From: Planctomycetota bacterium
Lineage (GTDB): Bacteria > Planctomycetota > UBA8742 > UBA2392
DNA: 64,000 nt
Direction of reading: 5' to 3'
Assembly (NCBI GenBank): GCA_003576915.1
Contig: QEVF01000007.1
Location: 62,001-126,000 of the forward strand
Part shown: piece by piece, positions 7,758 to 17,422 of the stretch
Layout: every line of letters begins with the position of its first letter
Position numbering within the stretch: the first letter of the stretch is position 1
Program-made: the position numbers and the translations under genes
The notes under the pieces: generated by a model
Database searches by the model: none
What the model saw: the letters and a program-made list of their open reading frames with translations, nothing else
What the model was told of the DNA's origin: nothing

Positions 7758-9557
7758 TTACTTGGTGGCCACAAGGTCCTCGGCGATTTCCTTGGGCACT
7801 TCCTTTTCGGCGCCCTTGTAGGCGTCGAAGACGTTGATCTTCTCTTTCTTCTCTTTCTCGAGCTTGACCATGTTGATGTTGCCACCTTCGCCGAACTTGT
7901 TGCCGCTGGTGTTCACCTGATCGAGCACGTAGTTGAACTTGTATTCCTTGGCGACGACCTTGTCTGCGTACTCGCGCAGGTGAATGAAGTAGGCCAGGTA
8001 GCTTACGGTCTGAAAAAGGGCGCTGGGTGCGCGCTTGAGCGTGCCCCAGAGCATGCGCGTGGCAAACTTCGCACGGGCCGCGTTGCCGTTGAAGTAGTAC
8101 TTGAAAATCTTGATGGTCTGAAGCGCCAGGAACGGCTTGAAGCGCCCCAGCGGCTTCTGAATCCACTTGCGCGGCTGCGGCTTGATCTCTTTGCCGTCAG
8201 GGCCCGTCTTGCCCGGCTGGGTGAGGTAGTAGGCCTTTTTTCCCCACTGCTCAACGTTGGACAGCCAGCGGTCGCCCACGGCCTCCCAGGTGTAGAGCCG
8301 TGAGAACAGGTCGCGATAACCGTTGATGAGTTCCTCATAGCTCATGCACACGGGATCGACGTTGGTGAAGCTCAGGGTGTTGTTGCCCTGAGCCGCCGCG
8401 CGCAGACGGCCCGCCTTTTCCAGACGTTCGTACAGGGGCGTGCGCGGAATGGCCTGGAGCAGACCCAGCATGACGATGGGAATGCCGGCTTTCTGAAGGA
8501 ACTCATACTGGTCGTTGAAGATGAGTTTGTCGTCGCTGTCAAAGCCTACAATCATGCCTGCCACGGTGACCATGCCGTAGCTCTGGATGATCTTGATGGC
8601 CGTGGCGAGGTCCGTCGCCACGTTCTGCATCTTCTTTGTTTCCTTGAGCGAACTCATGCGTGGCGTCTCGATGCCCAGGAACGCCTCGCAGATATTGGCG
8701 TGGCGCATCAGCTCCAGCAGCTCGGGATCCTTGACGCAGTCCACGCTCATTTCGACGTAAAAGCTCAGGGGCACTTTGCGGGCGCGGTTCCAGTCGCCGA
8801 CGGCCTTGAGCATCTTCTTGGCGTAGATGCGGTCGCCCACCAGGTTGTCGTCAGCGATGGTGATGAAGTCCACGCCGGCATCGGCCCAGGCCTGAAGCTC
8901 CTTGAGCACGTTTTCGATGGGCTTGGCGCGCACCTTGCGCCCGTAGGTCACGATGATGTCGCAGAATTCGCAGGTGAAAGGGCAGCCGCGCGTGGTCTGG
9001 ATGCAGCCCAGGCGGTAGGCGCGGTGCTTCAACAGGTCGATGCGCGGCGGCGGGCTGTCGCGCATGTCAATCTTCTCGACCTGCACGTAGCGATCCTTGT
9101 GTTCGCCTTTTTCCCACTCACCCAGGAACTGTTTCCAGGTGTATTCGCCTTCGCCCTCGAAGAGAACATCACAATGGGGACGGCAGCGCTCCGGCAGCAC
9201 GTTGCAGATGGGACCGCCCATGCACACCAGCTTGCCGCGCTTGCGGAATTCGTCGGCCACTTCGAACATCCGCGTTTCCTGGATGGCCATGCAGGAGATG
9301 ACGATGATGTCGGCATCGGTGTCGAAGTTCAGGTCTTCGATGTTCTCGTCCTGCAGTTCGATGTCGTACTGGGGCGGCGTCAGGGCCGCGACCGTACAAA
9401 GCCCAAGGGGCGGCATGACGGTCTTGAAGCCGCCGATGTCCTTGATGAAGCCGAAGCTCCAGAAGGAGGGCGGAAACTTGGGATGGACAAGCAGGATCTT
9501 TTTGCGTCGTTCAGTGGAAGGGGATACTGACACGGGTGAAACAGCAGCGTTTGTCAT
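7758..9557 (-). CDS. B12-binding-domain radical SAM protein with DUF4070-like C-terminus
   Basis: A 599-residue enzyme. Residues 20-150 form a B12-binding Rossmann-type domain with a GGFKTVMPPLGLCTVAAL stretch. Radical SAM follows with CxxxCxxC (Cys192, Cys196, Cys199 in RGCPFTCEFCDI). The C-terminal third resembles the DUF4070 region seen in this class, which includes the hopanoid methylase HpnP. Such enzymes usually methylate or rearrange unreactive carbons. The substrate is not deducible, and no hopanoid synthesis gene is adjacent. I chose ATG 9557 over the upstream GTG. It starts 290 bp from a divergent AT-hook gene. Confidence 0.85.
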   Translation of the reverse strand: MTNAAVSPVSVSPSTERRKKILLVHPKFPPSFWSFGFIKDIGGFKTVMPPLGLCTVAALTPPQYDIELQDENIEDLNFDTDADIIVISCMAIQETRMFEVADEFRKRGKLVCMGGPICNVLPERCRPHCDVLFEGEGEYTWKQFLGEWEKGEHKDRYVQVEKIDMRDSPPPRIDLLKHRAYRLGCIQTTRGCPFTCEFCDIIVTYGRKVRAKPIENVLKELQAWADAGVDFITIADDNLVGDRIYAKKMLKAVGDWNRARKVPLSFYVEMSVDCVKDPELLELMRHANICEAFLGIETPRMSSLKETKKMQNVATDLATAIKIIQSYGMVTVAGMIVGFDSDDKLIFNDQYEFLQKAGIPIVMLGLLQAIPRTPLYERLEKAGRLRAAAQGNNTLSFTNVDPVCMSYEELINGYRDLFSRLYTWEAVGDRWLSNVEQWGKKAYYLTQPGKTGPDGKEIKPQPRKWIQKPLGRFKPFLALQTIKIFKYYFNGNAARAKFATRMLWGTLKRAPSALFQTVSYLAYFIHLREYADKVVAKEYKFNYVLDQVNTSGNKFGEGGNINMVKLEKEKKEKINVFDAYKGAEKEVPKEIAEDLVATK

Positions 9558-9848
9558 CTCCAGCCTTTCGCAGCGCACGGCACTGGCCGACTTGGTCCGG
9601 ACTCCCTGTGCCTGAAATGTGGACAGCAGGATACTAAGGAAGTGAAGCCCTGGCTTCCAATTCTAGACAGATTTTGTCCGGGATTCACCCATGACATATG
9701 GTCGGCGTAGCGATAGTCGGGTTTTCAACGAATTTCCCCCAACCCGACAAAACCTTTGGTCCGGCGAAGCAGCGTGGCTACAACGGCCTGCCAGCCCGGA
9801 GTCAGGGCCGCCCCCCAGCGCCGATGCAACGGGTCGAGAGGAGAGAAC

Positions 9849-10424
9849 GTGAGCGACCGGAAGACGACGATTTTTCAGATCCTCAGCCACAGCAATAGTC
9901 TCAACCAGCTTCAGCTCTCGCGCGAGATCAAGAAGCAGACGGGCCATGGTGTTGCGTTCCCCCAGTTGAAGAAGTTGCGCGAGGCCCTGGCCGCAGGCCA
10001 GTTCGATGCCGCCTATGACGGCCTGTTTGCCGCTGCAGACGCGCCGGTGAAGCGCAAGCCCGGGCGCCCGCGCAAAGTGCCGGCTGCCGCGGCCGAGCCC
10101 GCGCCGGAACCCGCCGCCCAGACGGAAAGGGCACCCGCTCCGGAACAGGCAGCTCCCGCCGGGAAGCAGCGCGGCGAACGTCGTGCCCGCTATGACGTTC
10201 GGGGCCGGCGCAAGGCAGACAAGAACAAGATTCAGTTGGACGACTTTGCCGACCATCTCGTCGTTTTCCGCACGGCCGAGGGTCTGCGCCAGGAGACCTT
10301 CAAGTCCCGCGATCGCGCCGAACAGAAGGTGCGGGACCTGTTGAGCGCCGGCCACCTCGCCACAGAGATTGCCTACTACCGGCTCAATCCGTTGAAGACC
10401 AAAGTAACGGTTGAAATCAGTTGA
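9849..10424 (+). CDS. Hypothetical DNA-associated protein with AT-hook motif
   Basis: A 191-residue basic protein starting at GTG 9849 behind GAGGAGAG. Residues 1-57 look like a small helical domain (TIFQILSHSNSLNQLQLSRE). KRKPGRPRKVP near residue 62 is a canonical AT-hook with the GRP core. A Pro/Ala-rich linker follows, then a second compact domain from about 115 (RARYDVRGRRKADKNKIQLD) to the end. The AT-hook suggests minor-groove binding at AT-rich DNA, in the manner of eukaryotic HMGA and of bacterial CarD of Myxococcus. I do not recognise either flanking domain. Confidence 0.65.
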   Translation: MSDRKTTIFQILSHSNSLNQLQLSREIKKQTGHGVAFPQLKKLREALAAGQFDAAYDGLFAAADAPVKRKPGRPRKVPAAAAEPAPEPAAQTERAPAPEQAAPAGKQRGERRARYDVRGRRKADKNKIQLDDFADHLVVFRTAEGLRQETFKSRDRAEQKVRDLLSAGHLATEIAYYRLNPLKTKVTVEIS

Positions 10425-10430
10425 AAGAGA

Positions 10431-10458
10431 AGCGGGGCGGCCCAAGGGCCGCCCCGCT
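10431..10458. terminator. Bidirectional terminator hairpin
   Basis: AGCGGGGCGGCCC (10431-10443) and GGGCCGCCCCGCT (10446-10458) form a near-perfect stem with a tiny loop. It sits in the 42 bp between two convergent genes. On the minus strand it is followed by TCTCTTTC, which could help release. Confidence 0.65.
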
Positions 10459-10466
10459 GAACTTAC

Positions 10467-12983
10467 CTACTTGCCCGGCGCCCAGGGGTCGTCGGGGTCA
10501 CCCGCGGATGGGCGCTTGGGCGGCGGATCCTTGGCGGGCATCCTGGACGCCCAGGGGTCGATGCCGGGTACGGGCTCGCCCTTGGCATTGAGCGCCAAAG
10601 CGTCCTTGAGCACGGCGGCGTGCAGCCAGCCCACCTGGCCGTCGGCGTAAAGCACCAGGTGGCCGCCCAGGGTTTCGGAGCTGGTCTGATAGAGCACGAT
10701 GAAGCCTTCCTTGCCCGAGTTCACCCAGCCGCGGATGTCTCCCTGGGCCAGGGTGTAGGAAACAAAGCCTTCCTTCTCGTTTGCTTCAACCAGGGCCACC
10801 GCCTCGTGATCAATCCACTCCGGCAGGTTGCCGTCCTTGTCAGGGCGCATCTGGCTCAGGCTGGTCCAGCCCAGCTTGCGGTAACCGCCCTTCCAGCGCG
10901 AATCAAAGGGCGTCTGCAGGTGGCCCTGCCGCAGCTTGCGCTCCTTGATGACGCCCTCCAGCGTGATGTCGCCGCGCGATGAGATGCAGTGGCTGCCCAG
11001 CTCGCGGCCCAACTCGCGCAGCGAGTCCTGGCTGTAGCGCCAGGCGTCGCGGGGTGATTCACCTCTGACGCCCGAGAAGAAACTGTCAAACAGGCCGATG
11101 AAATCGGGCATGCCGTAGGCCCGCAGCCCGACTTCAACGCTCATGGGATCTTCTACGGTGCGCAGGGCGAGTGTGGTGTCCCTGAAAGCGTCTTCCATCT
11201 CCATATCCATCAGGGGTTCAGCGTAGCGGTCCAGCTTTTCAGCGAGCGCCTTGCGCAGCTCGATGTGGGCCGCCAGGCCGCGGCCGATATCGAAGCGTAC
11301 AAACTTCGAACTGGGGCTGAGGAACTTGCGGTCCTCCCCGCCCGTGGACTTGGCGGCATCCAGCATGCGCTTGAGGCCGGCTTCAATGTGCGATGCAGCA
11401 TCCTGAGCGCCGGGGCGCGTGAACGAAATCAGAACGGCGTCTGAGGTGAGGCAGTAGCCCCAGCTCTGGTCCGCGTTGACGTGCAGCTCGAAGCTGCCAT
11501 AGGCCGAAGTCGTGAACGTGTCCTTGGCCGGGTCGCCGCCCGTGCGGATCTTGGTCAGGACTTCCCGGGCCGACTTGACATCCTTGATGCCCACGATGGC
11601 GCCCATGTGCGCATACTCGAACATGTCGTCCATGCCGCGTCCGCCCATGGCCAGCGTTCGCTGAGGCGCGGCGGTGACATGGCCGATGATTTCCGTGCCC
11701 AGAGCGGCCAGGATTTCCTTGACGCTGGTGCCCATTTTGGCGAGTTGCTCGTCCAGCACGCGCAGATTCTCGTCAAAGCTGCCGGGAGCAGGCTGGCTTT
11801 CGCCCTCCTGCATGCCGCGGATGATCCTTCCCAGATCGATGGATTTTTCCCTGGGGGGCATGCCGTCCCGCGGCGAGACGCCCTCTTCCTTGTCCTTCAT
11901 GGTCATCTTGGCGATGCGTTCGCCGTCGCGGGCGAACTCGACCCACTTCTCCCATGTCTTTGCGGGGTCTCCCAGTTGCGCGCCCATGCTGAGCATGGCG
12001 TCGCCGGGCAGGTACTTCATCAGCTTGAACTCGGCGGGGGCAATGGCCAGCTGCTCGAGCAGGCGGGTCTTGCGCCGCGTGGTGAGTTTGGCGTCGATGG
12101 CAAAGCCGCGCCGCGCGTCATCGTAGTCGAAGTCGATGGTGATGCTGTGGTATTCGCGAAGCTGCATCCAGCGATCGGCTTCAGTGTACGCTCCATCGAA
12201 ATCACGTCCGCCGGTCTGCTTCTTGTCGGGCAGCATGCGCTCGACGGCTTTCTGGATTTCGCGGCCCACGATGAAAAGGCTCAGGTCGTGGGGGGCGCGG
12301 GTGTCGCGCCACTTGGCAAACTCCTCGCGCGAAGAGAGGCTTTCGCTGTAATCCCTGGTCGTGTAGCGCTCAATGACGTCCTGCATCGCGCTCTCAAAGT
12401 TGGTCACGACGAGGCCGCCCTGAATCTGCGCCACGTAAAAGCGGTCAAACCCGGGAATCTGGAGGGCGGGGCGGGCGCGCTTGGGGTCGGAGGGGTCTTC
12501 GCCCTCTTCGTGCGCCTCGGACTTGATCTCGTAAACTTGCACGGGCAAGTCGCGGATCTTGAGCTCTTCCTTCAGAAGTTCCTTGAGGAAGTCCGGCTTG
12601 GCGTTGTAGCGGTAGGCGCTGGCCCCGTGCAGCACGAGCACATACTTGGCTCCGCCCAGCGTCACATCGAGGAAGCCCATTTCCAGACGGGCCGTGTTGT
12701 CGAGCGCGCCATAGAAGTAGTCCATCATGGCGCGGGCCTGGCGCGCATTGTCGCTGTCGCCGCCTTCGCGCTTGCTCTCTTCTTCAAGCTTCTCGTAGGG
12801 CCAGGCCTTGATGCGCCACTCGCCCTTGGCGTTCTTGCCAAACAGGCGGTAAACGGCCTGGGGCCGGTCACTGACCGCGTAGGTGAGTATGTCGTTGCGC
12901 GGCAACAGGTCGCCGTGCTTGAACCCCTGCGCCAGTAACGGTGTTGCCAGCAGTGCCAGCGTCGCAAATAGCAGTTGTCTCAT
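10467..12983 (-). CDS. Large secreted protein, function unknown
   Basis: An 838-residue protein with a signal peptide (MRQLLFATLALLATPLLAQG) and no obvious membrane helix in the body. Composition is charged and soluble. The C-terminal region (about 715-810) looks like an SH3-like or beta-propeller-type fold with repeated Gly/Trp, and the tail carries two DPWA motifs separated by a Pro-rich stretch. It follows the gene starting at 15368 by 30 bp on the same strand, so the two are likely an operon. Both have the general plan of DUF3352-type exported proteins. I cannot assign a role. Confidence 0.65.
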   Translation of the reverse strand: MRQLLFATLALLATPLLAQGFKHGDLLPRNDILTYAVSDRPQAVYRLFGKNAKGEWRIKAWPYEKLEEESKREGGDSDNARQARAMMDYFYGALDNTARLEMGFLDVTLGGAKYVLVLHGASAYRYNAKPDFLKELLKEELKIRDLPVQVYEIKSEAHEEGEDPSDPKRARPALQIPGFDRFYVAQIQGGLVVTNFESAMQDVIERYTTRDYSESLSSREEFAKWRDTRAPHDLSLFIVGREIQKAVERMLPDKKQTGGRDFDGAYTEADRWMQLREYHSITIDFDYDDARRGFAIDAKLTTRRKTRLLEQLAIAPAEFKLMKYLPGDAMLSMGAQLGDPAKTWEKWVEFARDGERIAKMTMKDKEEGVSPRDGMPPREKSIDLGRIIRGMQEGESQPAPGSFDENLRVLDEQLAKMGTSVKEILAALGTEIIGHVTAAPQRTLAMGGRGMDDMFEYAHMGAIVGIKDVKSAREVLTKIRTGGDPAKDTFTTSAYGSFELHVNADQSWGYCLTSDAVLISFTRPGAQDAASHIEAGLKRMLDAAKSTGGEDRKFLSPSSKFVRFDIGRGLAAHIELRKALAEKLDRYAEPLMDMEMEDAFRDTTLALRTVEDPMSVEVGLRAYGMPDFIGLFDSFFSGVRGESPRDAWRYSQDSLRELGRELGSHCISSRGDITLEGVIKERKLRQGHLQTPFDSRWKGGYRKLGWTSLSQMRPDKDGNLPEWIDHEAVALVEANEKEGFVSYTLAQGDIRGWVNSGKEGFIVLYQTSSETLGGHLVLYADGQVGWLHAAVLKDALALNAKGEPVPGIDPWASRMPAKDPPPKRPSAGDPDDPWAPGK

Positions 12984-13013
12984 GGATCGTGCTCCCGGGC
13001 CCCTGAATGGTGG

Positions 13014-15368
13014 CTACTTTTCTTCCTTCGGTGGAGGGTTATCGAGCTTGTGTTCCGTTCCCGCTGTGAGGTTGTCCTCGGGGACCGAGACCACGCGCTC
13101 CGTGCCGTCGTCGTCAATGATTTCGACTTCCGTTTCGTCGATCATGGGATCTTCCACAGACGAATCGGTGCCGGGCCCCAGGAACAGGGGTTCCAGCGCC
13201 TCATAGTTTTCCAGGGGCAGACCCTGGCCGGCGCGCTCAATCGCTGCCTTCAACTGCGCGGGTGTCAGCTTGACGATGTAGCCGTTCCAGAGCACGCCCA
13301 GATGCGCCCCTTCGAGGCCCGGCTTCTGCTGGTAGGCCAGCAGGACGGCCTGGCGGATGTCCAGGTTGTCGGGCACCTTCGCAAGTTCATAGGGGCGCGA
13401 CTCACCCTCTTCTCGGAAGGGGTCCTGAAGCAGCGTATCCTGGATGTAACCGGCGGCGGCAAGTTCGCCCGCTTTGGCTGCGGGCTTGCCCTTGATGGCG
13501 TAGTGCGTCGTGGCGGCCTCAAGCAGGCCGGCAAAGGCGTTGCGTACCTCCTTGTTGCGGCCCACGTCACGGAAGTGCTCGGCCAGCGTCCTGAACTGCT
13601 CCGGCGAGGGCCAGCCCGCCACAGCCGCGCGCATGGCCAGCTCGTTGTCGCGGGCCTGGGTTCCTATGGCAATCACGGTGCCGCCGAAGAATCGGGAAAG
13701 ATAGGGGATGGGGTTGGCGTCAGCCTCGGTGGCGTCAGCGATCACCTTGGGCTGCCCGGTGAAGTAGCTCTGGAAGTCCATGGCTTTCACGATGGCGCCC
13801 AGGTTCAGATAGGCCGCCGCGCCGCACTTTTCCCACAGGAGGTCGCGGGCCTGTTTGAATGTGCCCATCGTGGCCAGCGTGCGCCCGGATTGCCGGGCGG
13901 CCACAACGCGCCGCACGCCCTGAAGGTCTCCCAGCATGAAAACCCCGTCATACAGGGCGAAGGCCACGGGATTGGCATTGCCGGTGGCCGGAGCGTGATG
14001 AATCTCGACGCCACCGTGAACTGTGACCTCCAGTTCCGCCTGGCGCAGCTGGCTGCCGATGTCGCTCTTGAGCAGCTTCTCGAACAGGAACTCCTCGGCC
14101 TTGGCCTTGTCGCGCAAGGCCAGCAACAGCGCCCAGTTGGGCGTCAGCGAATAGGCCCCCTCGTTGCCCTGCTCGGGCGCGAGTACCACGTAGGCCTGGC
14201 CATTGGACACCTGTTCGAGCACATCGGTCAGGGGCACGCCCTGCGAATTGGCGCGGCTTTCAAACTTGTTCAGTTCCTTGAGCACGTCGGCCTGGCCGCC
14301 GTCGGTGGCCCGGGTGCGCAGCAGGTCCATGACGCGAGTGTAAAGCGATTTGGGATCGTCGATGCCGTAGGTCAGGCCGAGCATGGTGTCGGCCGGAATG
14401 AACTCGGAAAGTGGCTGGGGGGTGGGCTTGAGCTTCACGGCGCTGTACCAGCCCGGCTCATTGTGGAATTGGAGCCTGGCGTCCATGCGCAGGGTGTTGG
14501 TGGCGTCGTCAATCCAGTAGCCCGCGGCGAAGCTCTTGAGCTGCTTGTATTCCAGCAACTCGATGGTGAAGCGGATGGCCCCGCCGAAGAAATCCTCCAT
14601 GGGGCTGTTGCCCTTGTCACCCGAGGCTCGCTCCAGCGTGTTGATCAGCGCCGTGGTATTCACGAACACAAGACCATCGGGGTCCTTGAAATCGGCCAGG
14701 GCTTCCTGGAAGCGCTTGTTGCCGCGCAGGGTGTCCGTCGGGTCATCGGGGAAGGCCAGAAACTCGATGGCATCCTTGGCCGCGTTGAGGCTGGTCGCGA
14801 CGATGACATGGCGGCTGGACGTGACGGTCAGCCAGAGTGTCTCGATGGCCGCCCAGTCCAGAATCGGGTTGCGGTCCACCATGCCTTCGGGGTCGGTTTC
14901 CGGCGCGCGCACGGGCAGCTTGATCTGGTACGCCTTTTCGCCCTCATACTCTTCGACCGACACCACCGTCTCCGCGCCCTGCTCCAGGGCGCGGGCCAGC
15001 GCTTTGGCCAGCACTGAGGGGTCCTCGTGCCGCACGACAAGCTGGAACTTGGGGCCGCCCACCCCGAAGTCAAGCAGTCCGAAGCTGCCGCGCTGAATGC
15101 CGCCGACGATCTGGCGGACCTCGGCGTCGGTCAGTTCTATCTCCAGAGATTCCTCAACGAGCTGGCCGAGGTCCGGCATCTGCACGTTGGCACCCACGCC
15201 CTTGAGCAGGCCGGGGTCCGAGAGGCTCTTGAAGAGCGAGGCCACATTACCCTCGACGTAAACAATCGTCGTGCTCGGGTAAGCCGCGGCCAGACCTGGA
15301 TCTCTTTTCTCCTGGGCCAGAAGACAGGGGGCCAGCAACAGCAGGAGAAAGGGAAGTGTCTTGTTCAT
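13014..15368 (-). CDS. Large secreted DUF3352-like protein
   Basis: A 784-residue protein with a signal peptide (MNKTLPFLLLLLAPCLLAQ) followed by YPSTTIVYVEGNVASLFKSL, which resembles the start of DUF3352-type exported proteins (an opening strand stating a quantity, then Asp/Glu-rich helices). A repeated pattern of approximately 250 residues may be present. The C-terminal end is acidic and low-complexity. I chose ATG 15368 over an earlier start because the signal peptide begins there. It is the first gene of a two-gene unit with the 838-residue protein. The function is unknown. Confidence 0.65.
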   Translation of the reverse strand: MNKTLPFLLLLLAPCLLAQEKRDPGLAAAYPSTTIVYVEGNVASLFKSLSDPGLLKGVGANVQMPDLGQLVEESLEIELTDAEVRQIVGGIQRGSFGLLDFGVGGPKFQLVVRHEDPSVLAKALARALEQGAETVVSVEEYEGEKAYQIKLPVRAPETDPEGMVDRNPILDWAAIETLWLTVTSSRHVIVATSLNAAKDAIEFLAFPDDPTDTLRGNKRFQEALADFKDPDGLVFVNTTALINTLERASGDKGNSPMEDFFGGAIRFTIELLEYKQLKSFAAGYWIDDATNTLRMDARLQFHNEPGWYSAVKLKPTPQPLSEFIPADTMLGLTYGIDDPKSLYTRVMDLLRTRATDGGQADVLKELNKFESRANSQGVPLTDVLEQVSNGQAYVVLAPEQGNEGAYSLTPNWALLLALRDKAKAEEFLFEKLLKSDIGSQLRQAELEVTVHGGVEIHHAPATGNANPVAFALYDGVFMLGDLQGVRRVVAARQSGRTLATMGTFKQARDLLWEKCGAAAYLNLGAIVKAMDFQSYFTGQPKVIADATEADANPIPYLSRFFGGTVIAIGTQARDNELAMRAAVAGWPSPEQFRTLAEHFRDVGRNKEVRNAFAGLLEAATTHYAIKGKPAAKAGELAAAGYIQDTLLQDPFREEGESRPYELAKVPDNLDIRQAVLLAYQQKPGLEGAHLGVLWNGYIVKLTPAQLKAAIERAGQGLPLENYEALEPLFLGPGTDSSVEDPMIDETEVEIIDDDGTERVVSVPEDNLTAGTEHKLDNPPPKEEK

Positions 15369-15593
15369 GCGATCATCCCGTAGGCCAAGGCAATGCGTGG
15401 CCAATATCATAGCTGGCTCTGGCCCCCATGGGCCAAGCCCAGTCTAGGAAGACGATTCAGTCCGGGTAAGGGCGCAGGAAACCGGCAGAAGTCCATGAGA
15501 ACAAAAGAATTGCAAAAATTATGAATTATCTCAAGCGCCTCCCACTCCCGTGCCGATAACAAGATACGTGAGTTCGTCGGCAGGGAGGCCGTC
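15369..15593. other. Divergent intergenic region
   Basis: These 225 bp separate the secreted-protein pair (-) from the lipoprotein pair (+) and must hold both promoters. An AT-rich patch around 15505-15530 (AAAAGAATTGCAAAAATTATG) is the likeliest promoter area. I see no convincing operator or RNA. Confidence 0.35.
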
Positions 15594-16607
15594 ATGGCAT
15601 ATCTGAGGCTCTGGCGCGGCGCGGCATGGATGCCGGCGCTGCTTCTAGTTTCCTGTACCTACCCGGGCCCCGGCCTGGACCAACCCCAAGCCGCCGCGCG
15701 CCCGCCATGGCGTGAGGAGCGGCCCTACGAGAGCGTGGGAGTGGCGGCGCGACAGCACACTTTTGCCACGAAGTCAACCTACGCCCATCCTGCCGTTTCG
15801 CCGGACGGCAAGTGGATGGCTTACGCCGCCACGATCAACGGCAAGTCCAGCGACGTCTTTGCCCAGCGACTGGACGGCAAGGCTGCCTTGGCCGTTGCCT
15901 CGCACCCGGCCGACGATGTCACTCCGGCCTTCTGCCCAGACGGCAAACGCATTGCCTTTGCCAGCAACCGCGACGGCCGCTGGAACATATACGTGGCGGG
16001 GCTGGACAGTTCGGTGCCCGTCGTTCAGGTAACCGACGACGGCTGGGATTCCTTTGCCCCAAGTTTCAGCCCCGACGGCAAGGTTCTGGCCTACTGCACG
16101 CGCCGTGATTCGACGGACCCCTGGACCATTGCCCTGGCAGACCTTGAGGCGGGCACGAGAACGATGTTGTGCGAAGGCGCCACGCCTGACTTCTCGCCCG
16201 TCGGCGACATGATTGTCTTCAGCCGCAACTCAAGGCGCGCCCCGGGATGGCCGGCGGTCTGGACCGTCAGCGTCGATGGCCGCTCGCAGCAGGAGATCTT
16301 CCGCAGCGACGAGTTCGGCACCATTACGCCCAGCTTTGCGGGCCCGGACTGGATCGTGTTCTCCACCATCGGGCGGCGCGTGGGCGGGCCCCTGGAGGGC
16401 TACACCAAGGCCGATGACATCTGGCTTGTCCACATCAACGGAACCCAGGCCAGCCGCGTTACCTGGCAGGGCTTCCGCGACTGGGACCCGGTCTATGACC
16501 CGCGGTCTGAGCGCTGCTTCTTTGTCAGTTCGAGGGACGGGGCCCAGAACATTTTTTCGGTGGCGCTCAGGCTGCCGCAGCCGGCAGTCGAAGGAGGAGG
16601 CCGATGA
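15594..16607 (+). CDS. TolB-like PD40 beta-propeller lipoprotein
   Basis: A 337-residue protein with a lipoprotein signal (lipobox LVSC, Cys at about 21). It carries WD40-like PD40 repeats: HPAVSPDGKWMAYAA, TPAFCPDGKRIAFASNRDG, APSFSPDGKVLAYCTRRD, ATPDFSPVGDMIVFSRN and further degenerate copies, consistent with a five- or six-bladed propeller like TolB. TolB-like proteins act in the periplasm in protein-protein contacts. GGGAGG lies 6 bp before the ATG. Its last four bases (ATGA) overlap the next lipoprotein gene, so the two are translationally coupled. No TolA/Pal genes are nearby. Confidence 0.8.
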   Translation: MAYLRLWRGAAWMPALLLVSCTYPGPGLDQPQAAARPPWREERPYESVGVAARQHTFATKSTYAHPAVSPDGKWMAYAATINGKSSDVFAQRLDGKAALAVASHPADDVTPAFCPDGKRIAFASNRDGRWNIYVAGLDSSVPVVQVTDDGWDSFAPSFSPDGKVLAYCTRRDSTDPWTIALADLEAGTRTMLCEGATPDFSPVGDMIVFSRNSRRAPGWPAVWTVSVDGRSQQEIFRSDEFGTITPSFAGPDWIVFSTIGRRVGGPLEGYTKADDIWLVHINGTQASRVTWQGFRDWDPVYDPRSERCFFVSSRDGAQNIFSVALRLPQPAVEGGGR

Positions 16608-17392
16608 AGGCTCAAACGGGTGTGCTGTGGTTCTTGTGTGGGGCGCTTTGCTGGATCAGCGCCTGCTCGGCCTATTATCGGCCCGCGGACAACTATCGCC
16701 AGCCCAACCCGTTCAAGGACCCTGCCGTCAGGCGGGTGGCCGTGGCGCCCTTTGTGTTCAGTGAGAAGACCACCGAACAGCGCTACGACTTCGATCTCAA
16801 GGGGGCGGAGCTTTCCGACGGGCGCTTTGTGGTATTCAGCGTGGACATTGCCCGCCAGTTTTCCGAGGAACTGGCCTTGTTCGAGGGCTTCGAGGTCATT
16901 GCCCCGGCCCAGGTGCTGGAGGCCTGGCAGCAGAGCCTGCGCGACGGTGACGAGCAGAATCCCCTCCTGGACGCAGCTTCGGCCCGGGCCCTGGCGCGCC
17001 GTCTGAAGGCTGACGCCATCGTGGTGGGCGAAGTGCGCAGCTTCGACCCCTATGAGTTTCCCCGTCTCAACCTGGCCTGGCAGCTTTTCTACGCCGGGCA
17101 CCGCCAGGCCGGCGCCGACGACATCCGCGAACTGGAGCGGCGCGGCATCGACGGGCCCCTGCGCATGGGTCATGACGGCAACTGCCCGATCTTTGCGGGA
17201 GACGAAATCATTGATTGCCGCCACGAACGCGTTCGTGCCAGCCTTGAGCGCTACGGCAACGGACTGCGCAACGACAACACGGGATACGCCAGTCGCGAGG
17301 AAGCGATCCGCAAGCGAGCCTGGCCTGACTACTTCCGCTTTGCCGCGTGGTATGCGCTCACGCGCGCCTTTGACCGGGAAATCGCTCGTTGA
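16604..17392 (+). CDS. Lipoprotein with GNA1162/FlgO-like fold region
   Basis: A 262-residue lipoprotein (lipobox ISAC). Residues 35-160 contain VRRVAVAPFVF, ELALFEGFEVIAPAQVLEA and ADAIVVGEVRSFDPYE. This arrangement is shared by periplasmic lipoproteins of the GNA1162, LpoB and FlgO group, which set an amount or ring assembly. The C-terminal 70 residues are a separate unrecognised segment. It is coupled to the TolB-like gene by ATGA. The GGDEF gene begins 30 bp later. Confidence 0.6.
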   Translation: MKAQTGVLWFLCGALCWISACSAYYRPADNYRQPNPFKDPAVRRVAVAPFVFSEKTTEQRYDFDLKGAELSDGRFVVFSVDIARQFSEELALFEGFEVIAPAQVLEAWQQSLRDGDEQNPLLDAASARALARRLKADAIVVGEVRSFDPYEFPRLNLAWQLFYAGHRQAGADDIRELERRGIDGPLRMGHDGNCPIFAGDEIIDCRHERVRASLERYGNGLRNDNTGYASREEAIRKRAWPDYFRFAAWYALTRAFDREIAR

Positions 17393-17422
17393 ACGCCGAC
17401 GCGCTTGTGGCAGACTCAGGCC

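Noticed and set aside
12975..15017. A 680-codon open frame on the plus strand opposite the DUF3352-like gene
   Set aside because: It lies antisense to a protein with signal peptide and coherent composition. High GC with strong third-position bias makes long antisense frames. Other large shadows (for example 8700-9530 +, 30518-32416 -, 48312-49451 +, 52854-54395 +) were rejected for the same reason.
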